From: an uncultured Winogradskyella sp. | GTDB lineage: Bacteria > Bacteroidota > Bacteroidia > Flavobacteriales > Flavobacteriaceae | DNA length: 64,000 nt | NCBI RefSeq assembly: GCF_947498005.1 | Contig: NZ_CANMIW010000006.1 | Coordinates: 124,001-188,000, forward strand | Direction: 5' to 3' | Shown here: positions 27,002 through 35,918 of the stretch, in pieces | Layout of the letters: each line of letters starts with the position of its first letter | Numbering within the stretch: the stretch's first letter is position 1 | Notes under the pieces: generated by a model | Seen by the model: only the letters and a program-made list of their open reading frames with translations | What the model was told of the DNA's origin: nothing | Database searches by the model: none | Made by a program: the position numbers and the translations under genes

Positions 27002-27286
27002 TTATTGTTTTACTAGTTTTGATAATATATCCGACTTTTTATAATAGACGCGATTACCTAGGCGATAGCTTGGGAGAATACCATTTTTTCGCCAGTTCCA
27101 AAGTGCTTGTTTGGAGCATTTTAAAAACTCTATTGTTTCCTCAACAGTTAAAAGTTCAGTTTCGTCTTTTGAAGATGGATTGTATTTGTTAAAAAACTCT
27201 TTTAACTTACTATCAACACCTATCAAGATATTGTCTGTAAGCTCCTCTGGAGTTGTTTGAAAAAAATGTAGTTGTGTTGACTTCAT
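27002..27286 (-). CDS. excisionase/AlpA-like helix-turn-helix protein
   Basis: A 94-residue protein whose C-terminal half is an HTH_17/MerR-like DNA-binding domain: TVEETIEFLKCSKQALWNWR, then a basic wing with YRLGNRVYYKKSDI. Such proteins serve as excisionases or early-gene activators of integrative elements. It stands 4 bp ahead of the initiator-like gene. A candidate promoter with two direct ACGTAC repeats lies upstream (27326-27360). Confidence 0.75.
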   Translation of the reverse strand: MKSTQLHFFQTTPEELTDNILIGVDSKLKEFFNKYNPSSKDETELLTVEETIEFLKCSKQALWNWRKNGILPSYRLGNRVYYKKSDILSKLVKQ

Positions 27287-27325
27287 TTAATAATATTTGA
27301 TACGTTTCTATAACAAAACTACTCT

Positions 27326-27360
27326 CAAAGATTATTTTTTTACGTACCGCAACGTACAAG
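27326..27360 (-). promoter_or_regulatory. promoter/operator candidate of the excisionase-replication operon
   Basis: On the minus strand, TTG (27359-27357) is followed after 23 bp by AATCTTTG (27333-27326), one base off TAnnTTTG. Two ACGTAC direct repeats (plus-strand 27342-27347 and 27352-27357), one helix turn apart, cover the upstream element, as an operator would. Confidence 0.35.
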
Positions 27361-27363
27361 TAC

Positions 27364-28146
27364 CTACTCCATTATTTTCGAATTAGGTAAGTGAAATTCA
27401 CTTTTACTGAACCTTTCCTTTAGTTTAACATATCTCTCAGAATCCGTGTTACAATATTTTTTCAAAGTTTCAATAGATGGCCTCATAGGCTCTACTTTAA
27501 AGGAGTTAAGTATAATTTTCGAAAGTTCTTGATTATTAATATCCCCATCGCGCTTTCTAGGAGGGTCAATATAACCTTCTTGAATAAATTGAGCTATAAA
27601 AAAAGCCAAATGAGAAGGTTTACCCTTCCAAATTAATCCGCTCTGCTTCTCAGAACTACTATCTAAATCCTTTAAAAAACCCAAAATAATACTAAACCGT
27701 TTAACTAAGTCCTTTTGTAAATTCATAGCAGCAACATAATGTAACATGTAAGGGTAATCATAATTCCAATTTTTAATAACCCCTTCAGTCTCAACAAAAC
27801 CATCATCAAGAATATTTTCTTCAAAATAACCTCTGCCGCCAAGATTAACCTGAGCATTCTCGATTAATTCTTCAATCTTAGGCAAAACCTTAAGATCAAG
27901 TAGTTGAACATAATTTTCATTATGATTACAATTATTATAATGATACTCAAGAAACTCCTCTAATTCCATTATATCTGTAACCAGCAATAATTGATGAGTA
28001 AAATATTTTAAATAAAAATCATCATCTAGTTTAGGTTCATAATAGTTATAATTGTTGAGTTGATAAATAGCCTCATCTTTGTTTCTTTTTGTTTCTCTCT
28101 TATTATAAGCAATACTATCAATTGCAAATACATCTTTGTAATTCAT
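27364..28146 (-). CDS. uncharacterised island protein, weakly RteC-like
   Basis: A 260-residue, largely helical, acidic protein between the integrase and the excisionase-like gene. The C-terminal part (LIWKGKPSHLAFFIAQFIQE, then a predicted turn and helices) recalls the RteC family of Bacteroides conjugative transposons. RteC activates the excision operon there. The similarity is by pattern only, so a regulatory role in excision is a guess supported by position. The integrase gene ends 15 bp upstream of its start region on the same strand. Confidence 0.45.
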   Translation of the reverse strand: MNYKDVFAIDSIAYNKRETKRNKDEAIYQLNNYNYYEPKLDDDFYLKYFTHQLLLVTDIMELEEFLEYHYNNCNHNENYVQLLDLKVLPKIEELIENAQVNLGGRGYFEENILDDGFVETEGVIKNWNYDYPYMLHYVAAMNLQKDLVKRFSIILGFLKDLDSSSEKQSGLIWKGKPSHLAFFIAQFIQEGYIDPPRKRDGDINNQELSKIILNSFKVEPMRPSIETLKKYCNTDSERYVKLKERFSKSEFHLPNSKIME

Positions 28147-28161
28147 TAAGTAAAGTAATTT

Positions 28162-29457
28162 TTAGTTTTTGAAGAAAGCACTATCAGCAATTTTTACTGC
28201 ACGCTCTTGTGGTGTAACTTTAATATATTTATAAAATTCGCGTTCCGTTGAATGACCACTTATTGCCATAATATCGATTGTCGGCATTTTAGACAAGTAT
28301 GCATTGGTACAAAACGAGCGTCTGGCAGTATGGGACACAATTAAACTATACTTCGGGATGGTCTCCGTTATTTTCCTACCTCCTTTAGTCCTTTGAACTG
28401 AAACTGGCTCATTAATTCCTGCAATTCTGCCTGCTTCTTTTATATATTCATTTATATCTGGGGCATTAAATTTTCTGGGGAGTCCACCCCCATATCTTTT
28501 GTCTAATATCGATTTAATCCGAGGATGAATTGGAACATAAACTTTTTTTGATGTCTTTTTTTGTTTGAACTCAAAAACATATTTACCTCCAAATGTCTTC
28601 AATTGGTCTTCTGTAATGCCGTTATAATCTGAAACTCTCTGACCAGTATAATACCCAATCAAAAATATATCTCGAGCCAGTTCCCAATCTTTTGTTTTTG
28701 ACAAATTTGCATCATAAAGGGAATCAATCTCAGTTTCAGTAAGATATATTGAAACCGCTTCTTCTGACACCGCTTTAAACTCGTTATGCCTAAATTTAAA
28801 GTTAGTATTGAGACCATCTTCAGAAGCTCTATTTAAAATAGTAATCAAGTTTTTTATATGTTTACCAATAGTATTTATTGAGTAATTATTCTCTTCTAAA
28901 TATTGCAAAAAAGTATAATAAAATTTTAGATCTATTGAGTCAAAATCCAAATTATATTTCATCTTTTTATTGAATTCTTTCAATCTATTAACTGTCTGTT
29001 TGTATGACCTTACCGTTATAGGACTCAATTTAACAGCACCAATATTTTTAGCTTGATTCTCTTTAGATTCTATAAAATCATCAGCATATTCAAAAAATGA
29101 TGCTATGGGCTTTTTAACTTCATCAGAGTCTCTAATAATTTTTTCTAATAAACCTTTTAATACATTTCTATTTTGTTTTTCTAATTCAGTCAATTTTGAA
29201 ACCTGATAGGCAAAATCAGAAGAATACCTCAATAAGTCATTATTCACGGTTTCTCTATTCTTCAAAGTAGATACAGCTCTTATTCTTTGATTAGACTTAT
29301 CCCAGTTTTTTGGAGCAACCTTATATCCTGTAGCAAACTTTAAACGATTATTTCTTCCAAAACTATAATCTAAAATTATAGAAGTTTCCGTCTTAGATTT
29401 AACATCTTTTAATCGATACTTAATAGTTCCAGAGGTGGAATGAATAGCTTTACTCAT
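28162..29457 (-). CDS. tyrosine-type site-specific integrase
   Basis: A 431-residue recombinase. It has an N-terminal arm-binding domain (about 10-90, TIKYRLKDVKSKTE and ATGYKVAPKNWDKS), a SAM-like core-binding domain (about 110-215) and a catalytic domain. Catalytic residues are seen: Arg in TGQRVSDYNG, the H-x-x-R box HTARRSF, the GHS histidine and the nucleophile Tyr411 in FYKYIKV. Full length for the family. It lies 172 bp from attR and reads inward, as is typical of tRNA-targeting islands. It should recombine the 15-bp tRNA-Phe core; the flanking GGGACAAC octamers are its likely arm sites. Confidence 0.95.
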   Translation of the reverse strand: MSKAIHSTSGTIKYRLKDVKSKTETSIILDYSFGRNNRLKFATGYKVAPKNWDKSNQRIRAVSTLKNRETVNNDLLRYSSDFAYQVSKLTELEKQNRNVLKGLLEKIIRDSDEVKKPIASFFEYADDFIESKENQAKNIGAVKLSPITVRSYKQTVNRLKEFNKKMKYNLDFDSIDLKFYYTFLQYLEENNYSINTIGKHIKNLITILNRASEDGLNTNFKFRHNEFKAVSEEAVSIYLTETEIDSLYDANLSKTKDWELARDIFLIGYYTGQRVSDYNGITEDQLKTFGGKYVFEFKQKKTSKKVYVPIHPRIKSILDKRYGGGLPRKFNAPDINEYIKEAGRIAGINEPVSVQRTKGGRKITETIPKYSLIVSHTARRSFCTNAYLSKMPTIDIMAISGHSTEREFYKYIKVTPQERAVKIADSAFFKN

Positions 29458-29479
29458 AAATTATGATATATTAAAAAAG

Positions 29480-29499
29480 GGGACAACAAAAGGGACAAC
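29480..29499 (+). other. two putative integrase arm sites, right end
   Basis: GGGACAAC occurs at 29480-29487 and again at 29492-29499, 12 bp apart, and once at the left end in the same orientation. It overlaps the integrase promoter region, so integrase could also autoregulate. Confidence 0.5.
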
Positions 29500-29628
29500 A
29501 TACGCTTTAACTACTGTTATATCAAAAGTAAGTAAATTATTTAAAAAACCTTAAAAAACCAGTTATAATAAGGCATACAAATAATATCAGTTAAAATAAG
29601 ATAACATACAATAAACCAAAAAGTGGTA

Positions 29629-29643
29629 CTGGAGGCACCACCA
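29629..29643. repeat. attR core of the island
   Basis: CTGGAGGCACCACCA repeats the 3' end of tRNA-Phe without the rest of the tRNA. It marks the right border of the island. Confidence 0.9.
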
Positions 29644-29645
29644 TC

Positions 29646-29676
29646 AAAAACCCGATTCAAACGAATCGGGTTTTTT
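29646..29676 (+). terminator. original tRNA-Phe terminator, displaced by the island
   Basis: AAAACCCGATTC pairs with GAATCGGGTTTT around a 4-base loop, followed by T. It directly follows attR, so it was the terminator of tRNA-Phe before insertion. Confidence 0.8.
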
Positions 29677-29955
29677 GGTTTTATACCTCAATTAAACATT
29701 TAAATTATATTTTTATTAAAATCATATTTTTAAAAATCATTAATCAATGTATTCATCAGTGCTAGATTAAAACGTTAACTAAAAATTTAATTCATTTTGA
29801 ACATCATATTAATTTGAGTCTAAAAATTTGAATATCAACATTTTAACTACCAGCCTACAACAACTGAATTTAGAAAAAAATAATGAAGTTAATTCCACAA
29901 CCAACGTTTATCAATTAATTTAGTTTCTGCAAATCAATTTTGCCTAAATAAAACT
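29677..29955. other. ilvD leader region
   Basis: An AT-rich 280-bp stretch between the displaced tRNA terminator and ilvD. No run of Ile, Val or Leu codons, T-box or riboswitch was recognised and no strong hairpin ends in T. A TAATTTG-like element lies near 29811, but without a good upstream TTG. Confidence 0.3.
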
Positions 29956-31635
29956 ATGAGTCAACTAAATAAATACAGCAAAACAGTAACCCAAGATCCT
30001 ACGCAACCTGCAGCACAAGCAATGCTTCATGCAATTGGTTTAACAAAAGAAGATTTCTTTAAACCCATCGTTGGTATTGCAAGTACAGGTTACGAAGGCA
30101 ATCCATGTAACATGCACCTCAATGATTTAGCTAAATTGGTTAAAGAGGGCACAAAAAATGAAGATGTCGTCGGTTTAATTTTCAATACTATTGGTGTTAG
30201 TGATGGCATTTCTATGGGAACACCAGGAATGCGTTATTCATTACCTTCTCGAGATATCATTGCAGATTCTATGGAAACTGTAGTTCAAGCCATGAGCTAT
30301 GATGGATTAGTAACAGTAGTCGGTTGCGATAAGAATATGCCTGGCGCATTAATGGCAATGATTCGTTTAAACAGACCTTCAATTCTAGTTTATGGTGGTA
30401 CTATTGATTCTGGTTGCCATAACGGTAAAAAATTAGATGTTGTCTCTGCCTTTGAAGCTTGGGGAAGCAAAGTTGCTGGAACTATGGATGAAGGTGAATA
30501 CCAAAATATAGTTGAAAAAGCATGTCCTGGCGCTGGAGCTTGTGGTGGAATGTACACCGCAAACACAATGGCATCTGCTATTGAAGCTCTTGGAATGACT
30601 TTGCCTTTTAACTCGTCTAATCCCGCACTAAGTGATGCCAAAAAAGAAGAATCAGTAAAAGCTGGTGAAGCTTTACGCCTATTATTAGAAAAAGATATTA
30701 AACCTTCAGATATAATAACAAGAAAATCTCTTGAAAATGCCGTTAGACTAGTCACAATTCTAGGTGGTTCTACTAATGCTGTATTACACTTTTTAGCTAT
30801 TGCTCGAGCTGCTCAAATCGATTTTACTTTAAAAGATTTTCAAGATATAAGTGACAATACACCATTTTTGGCAGATTTAAAACCAAGTGGACAATATTTA
30901 ATGGAAGATGTACATGCCGTAGGCGGAATTCCTGCTGTATTGAAATATTTATTAAAGAAAGGATTAATTCATGGTGACTGTTTAACCGTTACTGGAAAAA
31001 CAATTGCAGAAAATCTATTGGACGTTCCAGACTTAAAAGAAGGTCAAGATGTTATAAAACCAATTGAAGAACCCATTAAGATTTCTGGACATTTAAGAAT
31101 GTTGTATGGAAATTTAGCCACTGAAGGTAGTGTTGCCAAAATTACTGGCAAAGAAGGACTTTGTTTTAGAGGAAAGGCAAAGGTTTTTGAAGGCGAATAT
31201 GCAGCAAACGATGGCATTAGAGATGGCCTAGTCGAAAAAGGAGATGTCGTCGTCATTAGGTATGAAGGCCCTAAAGGTGGACCTGGAATGCCAGAAATGC
31301 TAAAACCAACTGCTGCAATTATGGGCGCAGGTTTAGGTAAAGACGTTGCTTTAATTACTGATGGAAGATTTTCAGGTGGAACGCATGGTTTTGTTGTAGG
31401 ACACATTACACCAGAAGCACAAGAAGGAGGAACAATAGCTGTCGTAAAAGATGGAGATATTATTACTATTGATGCCGAAACAAATTCAATTTCATTAGAA
31501 GTCTCTGAAGTTGAATTACAAAAAAGACGTGCAAAATGGAAAGCACCAGAATTAAAATTTGAACGTGGTGTTTTATACAAATATGCTAAAACAGTCTCAT
31601 CAGCATCGAAAGGATGTGTAACTGATGAGTTTTAG
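29956..31635 (+). CDS. ilvD: dihydroxy-acid dehydratase
   Basis: A 559-residue iron-sulfur dehydratase making 2-oxoisovalerate and 2-oxo-3-methylvalerate from the dihydroxy acids, the third step of valine/isoleucine synthesis. Cluster cysteines are seen in [13 protein letters not shown] and [16 protein letters not shown]. The C-terminal motif [15 protein letters not shown] is also present. Usual length for the family. First gene of the ilv cluster, which covers all common steps in the order ilvD-ilvB-ilvN-ilvC and then ilvA. Confidence 0.97.
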   Translation: MSQLNKYSKTVTQDPTQPAAQAMLHAIGLTKEDFFKPIVGIASTGYEGNPCNMHLNDLAKLVKEGTKNEDVVGLIFNTIGVSDGISMGTPGMRYSLPSRDIIADSMETVVQAMSYDGLVTVVGCDKNMPGALMAMIRLNRPSILVYGGTIDSGCHNGKKLDVVSAFEAWGSKVAGTMDEGEYQNIVEKACPGAGACGGMYTANTMASAIEALGMTLPFNSSNPALSDAKKEESVKAGEALRLLLEKDIKPSDIITRKSLENAVRLVTILGGSTNAVLHFLAIARAAQIDFTLKDFQDISDNTPFLADLKPSGQYLMEDVHAVGGIPAVLKYLLKKGLIHGDCLTVTGKTIAENLLDVPDLKEGQDVIKPIEEPIKISGHLRMLYGNLATEGSVAKITGKEGLCFRGKAKVFEGEYAANDGIRDGLVEKGDVVVIRYEGPKGGPGMPEMLKPTAAIMGAGLGKDVALITDGRFSGGTHGFVVGHITPEAQEGGTIAVVKDGDIITIDAETNSISLEVSEVELQKRRAKWKAPELKFERGVLYKYAKTVSSASKGCVTDEF

Positions 31636-31720
31636 ACAAAGAACAATTATTACAAAAAGTAATCCTTATTTAGATCTTGTTACAAATAAGATTAATTAAT
31701 GGATATCAAAAATAAATGAG

Positions 31721-33457
31721 ATGAAAGAAACTCAAACTATGAACAACAATTCTAAAGACACTGAAACTACCGAAAGAATTTCTGGCAGTGAAGCAGTTAT
31801 TAAGTGTCTATTAGCAGAAGGTGTTACAACGCTTTATGGGTATCCAGGAGGAGCGATAATGCCTGTTTATGATGAATTATATAAATATCAAGATCAAATT
31901 CATCATGTTTTAACACGTCATGAACAAGGTGCTACTCACGCTGCCCAAGGTTATGCACGAATTTCTGGAAAAGTTGGTGTCGCAATGGCAACTTCAGGAC
32001 CAGGAGCTACAAATTTAATAACCGGTATTGCAGATGCTCAAATTGACTCTACTCCTTTAGTCTGCATTACTGGTCAAGTAGGATCTCATTTATTAGGAAG
32101 TGACGCTTTTCAAGAAACTGACATTGTAGGTATTTCAACACCAGTTACAAAATGGAATTGTCAAATTACAAAAGCATCTCAAATTCCTGGAGCGATAGCA
32201 AAAGCATTTTACATTGCAAGAAGCGGAAGACCAGGACCAGTTTTAATAGACATTACTAAAGATGCTCAGTTTGAAGAGTTCGATTTTAAATACGAAAAAT
32301 GTAAAGGTGTTAGAAGTTACAAACCTGTACCAAAAACTGATGAAACTGCATTAAAAGCTGCAGCAGAACTGATTAATAGCGCAAAAAAGCCATTAATAGT
32401 TTGGGGACAAGGTGTCATTTTAGGTAAAGCCGAAGAAGAATTTAAAGCGGTTATTGAAAAAGCGGGAATTCCTTCTGCATGGACTATTTTGGGAGCTTCT
32501 GCAATACCAACGTCTCATCCACTAAATGTTGGAATGGTTGGTATGCATGGAAATTACGCGCCAAATGTTTTAACAAACCAGTGCGATGTTTTGATTGCTA
32601 TCGGAATGCGATTTGATGATCGTGTTACTGGTAATTTAGCAACTTATGCAAAGCAGGCTAAAATCGTTCATTTTGAAATAGATCCTGCTGAAATAGATAA
32701 AAACGTAAAAACTGATATTGCTGTTCTTGGTAACTCTAAAGACAGCTTAAAAAAGCTTTTGCCACTATTGAATACTAATTCACATACAGATTGGCATCAA
32801 GAGTTTAAAGATTTATACCAAATTGAATACGATAAGGTTATTAAAAATGACTTACATCCTACAAAAGAAGGATTAACGATGGGAGAAGTGTTGAAAGAAA
32901 TCAACATTCAAACAGAAGGAAAAGCCGCTATTGTCAGTGATGTTGGTCAACACCAAATGATTGCTTGTCGTTATGCCGAATTTAATATTTCAAAAAGCAA
33001 CATTACTTCTGGTGGCCTAGGAACAATGGGATTTGCTTTACCTGCTGCGATTGGAGCAAAAATGGCAGCACCAGACCGTGAGGTTGTAATGATTGCTGGA
33101 GATGGTGGTTACCAAATGAATATTCAAGAATTAGGAACCATTTTTCAGCAAAAAGTACCCGTTAAAATTGTGGTATTGAATAACGAATTCCTTGGTATGG
33201 TACGTCAGTGGCAACAATTATTTTTTGACAAGCGCTATGCGTCAACAGAAATGGTAAATCCAGATTTTGTTGCTATTGCTAAAGGTTATCACATAGATGC
33301 AAAGAAAGTTTCAGAAAGACAAGATTTAAAAGCGGCTGTAAAAGAAATGATAGATTGTGATGGTCCATATTTCTTAGAAGTAAGAGTTGAAAAGGAAGGC
33401 AATGTATTCCCAATGATACCAACAGGTGCAAGCGTTTCAGACATCAGATTATCTTAA
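31721..33457 (+). CDS. ilvB: acetolactate synthase, large subunit
   Basis: A 578-residue thiamine-diphosphate enzyme condensing two pyruvates, or pyruvate with 2-oxobutyrate. Motifs: YPGGAIMPVYDELY, then the cofactor-activating Glu in TRHEQGATHAAQGYARISG. The ThDP/metal site is GDGGYQMNIQELGT followed by LNNEFLGMVRQWQ. Conserved homology starts near residue 19, so either the ATG at 31721 or the one at 31739 could be used. Small subunit follows after 2 bp. Confidence 0.97.
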   Translation: MKETQTMNNNSKDTETTERISGSEAVIKCLLAEGVTTLYGYPGGAIMPVYDELYKYQDQIHHVLTRHEQGATHAAQGYARISGKVGVAMATSGPGATNLITGIADAQIDSTPLVCITGQVGSHLLGSDAFQETDIVGISTPVTKWNCQITKASQIPGAIAKAFYIARSGRPGPVLIDITKDAQFEEFDFKYEKCKGVRSYKPVPKTDETALKAAAELINSAKKPLIVWGQGVILGKAEEEFKAVIEKAGIPSAWTILGASAIPTSHPLNVGMVGMHGNYAPNVLTNQCDVLIAIGMRFDDRVTGNLATYAKQAKIVHFEIDPAEIDKNVKTDIAVLGNSKDSLKKLLPLLNTNSHTDWHQEFKDLYQIEYDKVIKNDLHPTKEGLTMGEVLKEINIQTEGKAAIVSDVGQHQMIACRYAEFNISKSNITSGGLGTMGFALPAAIGAKMAAPDREVVMIAGDGGYQMNIQELGTIFQQKVPVKIVVLNNEFLGMVRQWQQLFFDKRYASTEMVNPDFVAIAKGYHIDAKKVSERQDLKAAVKEMIDCDGPYFLEVRVEKEGNVFPMIPTGASVSDIRLS

Positions 33458-33459
33458 TT

Positions 33460-33984
33460 ATGGAAAACAAACAATATACCGTTTCAATATATACGGAAAA
33501 CAATATAGGATTACTAAATAGAATTTCTGCAATATTTCAAAGAAGACACATGAATATTGAAAGTCTTAACACATCGCCTTCAGAGATTGAGAGTGTTTCA
33601 AGATTTACAATTGTTGTGAATATTACAGAGTCTCAAATGAAAAAAATCATTGGCCAAATTGAAAAGCAGGTTGAAGTCATCAAAGCTTTTTATCATACCG
33701 ACGATGAAATCATTTATCAAGAATCGTGTTTATTTAAAATAAAATCAGAATTATTATTTGATGAACGTCAAATTCAAAATATTATAAAAGAAAGTAATGC
33801 CAGAATTGTCACTGTAAACAAACAATTCTTTGTTCTTGAAAAATCAGGAAGAAAAGAAGAAATTGATTTACTCTACCGAGAATTAAATGTTTTCGGAATT
33901 ATGCAATTTACGCGCTCTGGACGAGTAGCTGTTACTAAAGACGAAATGAAAATCTCAACATTACTAGAAACATTTCAACATTAA
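33460..33984 (+). CDS. ilvN: acetolactate synthase, regulatory small subunit
   Basis: A 174-residue regulatory subunit with an N-terminal ACT domain (YTVSIYTENNIGLLNRISAI, then FQRRHMNIESLN), which binds valine and relays feedback inhibition. The C-terminal ALS_SS domain is about residues 85-170. Tightly coupled to ilvB (2 bp) and followed after 44 bp by ilvC. Confidence 0.95.
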   Translation: MENKQYTVSIYTENNIGLLNRISAIFQRRHMNIESLNTSPSEIESVSRFTIVVNITESQMKKIIGQIEKQVEVIKAFYHTDDEIIYQESCLFKIKSELLFDERQIQNIIKESNARIVTVNKQFFVLEKSGRKEEIDLLYRELNVFGIMQFTRSGRVAVTKDEMKISTLLETFQH

Positions 33985-34028
33985 TACAAATTAATAGACT
34001 AAAATAGGTTTAAAAACAACTAGAAACA

Positions 34029-35531
34029 ATGTCAAATTATTTTAACACATTACCATTAAGAGAACAATTAGAGCAATTAGGAAAGTGTCGTTTTATGGAC
34101 GCTTCAGAATTTGAAGATGGTGTGAACGCTTTAAAAGGAAAGAAAATCGTAATCGTAGGTTGTGGCGCGCAAGGTCTAAACCAAGGTTTAAATATGAGAG
34201 ATTCTGGCTTAGATATTTCTTATGCATTACGTCAGGCTGCAATTGATCAGCAACGTGAATCTTACAAAAACGCAACATCAAATGGTTTCACTGTTGGTAC
34301 TTACGAAGAGTTAATACCAACTGCAGATTTAGTGTTAAACTTAACGCCAGATAAACAGCATACCAATGTAGTAAATACAGTAATGCCTTTAATGAAAAAA
34401 GGTGCAACTTTAAGTTATTCTCATGGTTTTAATATTGTTGAAGAAGGTACACAAATCCGTGAGGATTTAACCGTAATTATGGTCGCACCAAAATGTCCTG
34501 GTAGTGAAGTTCGTGAAGAGTACAAGCGTGGATTTGGTGTACCAACGCTTACCGCTGTACACCCAGAAAATGATCCAGAAGGAAAAGGTTGGGCACAAGC
34601 AAAAGCCTATGCTGTTGCTACAGGTGGACACAGAGCTGGTGTTTTAGAATCGTCGTTTGTTGCTGAAGTTAAATCTGATTTAATGGGAGAGCAAACTATT
34701 CTTTGTGGACTATTACAAACAGGCGCAATTTTATCTTTTGATAAAATGGTTGAAGAAGGAATTGAACCAGGTTATGCTGGGAAATTAATTCAGTTTGGTT
34801 GGGAAACCATCACTGAAGCTTTAAAACATGGTGGAATTACCAACATGATGGATCGTTTATCTAATCCAGCTAAAATTAAAGCGCACCAATTATCAGAAGA
34901 ATTAAAAGATATTATGCGTCCTTTATTTGAAAAGCATATGGACGATATTATCTCAGGTCATTTCTCTAAAACAATGATGGAAGATTGGGCAAATGATGAT
35001 GTTAACTTATTATCATGGAGAGCTGCAACTGGAGAAACTGCTTTTGAAAAAACAGCATTAACTACAGATCATATCTCAGAACAAGAATATTTTGACAATG
35101 GCGTATTATTAGTAGCTTTTGTAAAATCTGGAGTAGAATTAGCTTTTGAAGCCATGACAAGCGCAGGTATTATTGAAGATTCTGCTTATTACGAATCGTT
35201 ACATGAGTTACCATTAATAGCGAATACAATTGCAAGAAAGAAATTATTTGAAATGAATCGCGTAATTTCTGATACTGCAGAATACGGTTGTTATTTATTC
35301 GACCATGCCTGTAAGCCATTATTGACTGATTTTATGAAAACAGTAGATACAAGTATTATTGGCAAGCCATTTTCTAGTTCAAACGGAGTAGATAACGGAG
35401 AATTAATTGCCGTTAATGATGCTATTAGAAATCATCCAATTGAAGCTGTTGGTCAACGTTTACGTTCAGCAATGACAGCTATGAAAGTTATTAAATCTGA
35501 TGTTGAAGCAAGTGATTCTGTTTTAGCATAA
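34029..35531 (+). CDS. ilvC: ketol-acid reductoisomerase, class II (long form)
   Basis: A 500-residue enzyme converting acetolactate-type acids to dihydroxy acids with NADPH. The Rossmann motif is [20 protein letters not shown]. The length and two C-terminal knotted halves identify the class II (E. coli-like) form rather than the short class I of about 330 residues. The metal-site segment [12 protein letters not shown] and the C-terminal ETAFEKTA region are present. Followed by a strong terminator at 35543. Confidence 0.96.
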   Translation: MSNYFNTLPLREQLEQLGKCRFMDASEFEDGVNALKGKKIVIVGCGAQGLNQGLNMRDSGLDISYALRQAAIDQQRESYKNATSNGFTVGTYEELIPTADLVLNLTPDKQHTNVVNTVMPLMKKGATLSYSHGFNIVEEGTQIREDLTVIMVAPKCPGSEVREEYKRGFGVPTLTAVHPENDPEGKGWAQAKAYAVATGGHRAGVLESSFVAEVKSDLMGEQTILCGLLQTGAILSFDKMVEEGIEPGYAGKLIQFGWETITEALKHGGITNMMDRLSNPAKIKAHQLSEELKDIMRPLFEKHMDDIISGHFSKTMMEDWANDDVNLLSWRAATGETAFEKTALTTDHISEQEYFDNGVLLVAFVKSGVELAFEAMTSAGIIEDSAYYESLHELPLIANTIARKKLFEMNRVISDTAEYGCYLFDHACKPLLTDFMKTVDTSIIGKPFSSSNGVDNGELIAVNDAIRNHPIEAVGQRLRSAMTAMKVIKSDVEASDSVLA

Positions 35532-35542
35532 ATTATAATCAT

Positions 35543-35576
35543 CCTGTCAGGTTTAATTAATCTGACAGGTGTTTTT
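35543..35576 (+). terminator. terminator after ilvC
   Basis: CCTGTCAG (35543-35550) pairs perfectly with CTGACAGG (35562-35569), followed by TGTTTTT. The stem resembles the CCTGTCAGG-type palindromes common between flavobacterial genes. Confidence 0.7.
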
Positions 35577-35595
35577 CTAAAATGCAAAATGAATC

Positions 35596-35886
35596 ATGAT
35601 ATTAGAAGTTGCTATTTTATACGTTAAAGACAATTTAGAAAAGCAATTTGAAATCGACTTTTTAAAAGCAGGACAGTATATCAGTTCAATTAAAGGCTAC
35701 AAAAGTCATTCATTAAAAAAATGTATTGAGCAAAAAAACAAATACATTCTGCTTGTAGATTGGGAAACAATTGAAGATCATAATATAGGATTTAGAACCT
35801 CTGAAGCTTATTTAAAATGGAAGGCATTATTACATCATTACTATGATCCTTTCCCTAATGTTGAGCATTATGAAACTGTAATTTAA
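35596..35886 (+). CDS. antibiotic biosynthesis monooxygenase (ABM)-like small protein
   Basis: A 96-residue alpha-beta barrel-type protein. VAILYVKDNLEKQFEIDF at the start, YKSHSLKKCIEQKNKYILLV in the middle and the HYDPFPNVEHYE end fit the ABM/dimeric ferredoxin-like fold. Substrate unknown. It sits between ilvC and ilvA after a terminator and 33 bp before ilvA, so it may be the first gene of an ABM-ilvA-gapN unit. Confidence 0.7.
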   Translation: MILEVAILYVKDNLEKQFEIDFLKAGQYISSIKGYKSHSLKKCIEQKNKYILLVDWETIEDHNIGFRTSEAYLKWKALLHHYYDPFPNVEHYETVI

Positions 35887-35894
35887 ATATAAAA

Positions 35895-35912
35895 TTTCCA
35901 CTTTCGTGGGAA
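35895..35912. repeat. short hairpin before ilvA
   Basis: TTTCCAC, loop TTTC, GTGGGAA: a 7-bp stem directly ahead of the ilvA start. It has the same form and loop as the hairpin ahead of argC (41164) and the right arm of the element ahead of argB, so it looks like a REP-like remnant. Confidence 0.4.
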
Positions 35913-35918
35913 GAAAAC

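Larger units (their letters stand above)
3915..29643. mobile_element. tRNA-Phe genomic island (~25.7 kb) with tyrosine integrase, T2SS-like machine and RHS cargo
   Basis: The two borders are the 15-bp direct repeat of the tRNA-Phe 3' end. The integrase gene lies next to the right border and reads inward. The octamer GGGACAAC occurs once just inside the left border (3997) and twice just inside the right border (29480, 29492), as expected of integrase arm sites. Inside are an excisionase-like protein, an initiator-like wHTH protein and a DnaC-like ATPase. No relaxase, coupling protein or conjugation genes were seen, so it is best described as an integrative, possibly replicative, non-conjugative element. 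Outside the borders, coaX-tRNA-Phe-ilvD would be contiguous. Confidence 0.85.

Noticed and set aside
25068..29643. The integrase/replication block as a separate small element inserted beside an older secretion island
   Set aside because: No second copy of the tRNA end or other direct repeat is seen near 25068-25086, while the left arm site and attL lie at 3915-4004. The simplest limits are those of the whole island, though a nested history cannot be excluded.
29835..29931. Possible leader peptide before ilvD (TTG-started frame NINILTTSLQQL...)
   Set aside because: It contains no cluster of Ile, Val or Leu codons and is followed by no terminator-like hairpin, unlike the arginine leaders.
31044..31580. 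Minus-strand open frame of 178 codons inside ilvD
   Set aside because: It is a shadow of the conserved ilvD coding frame with no protein-like features of its own.
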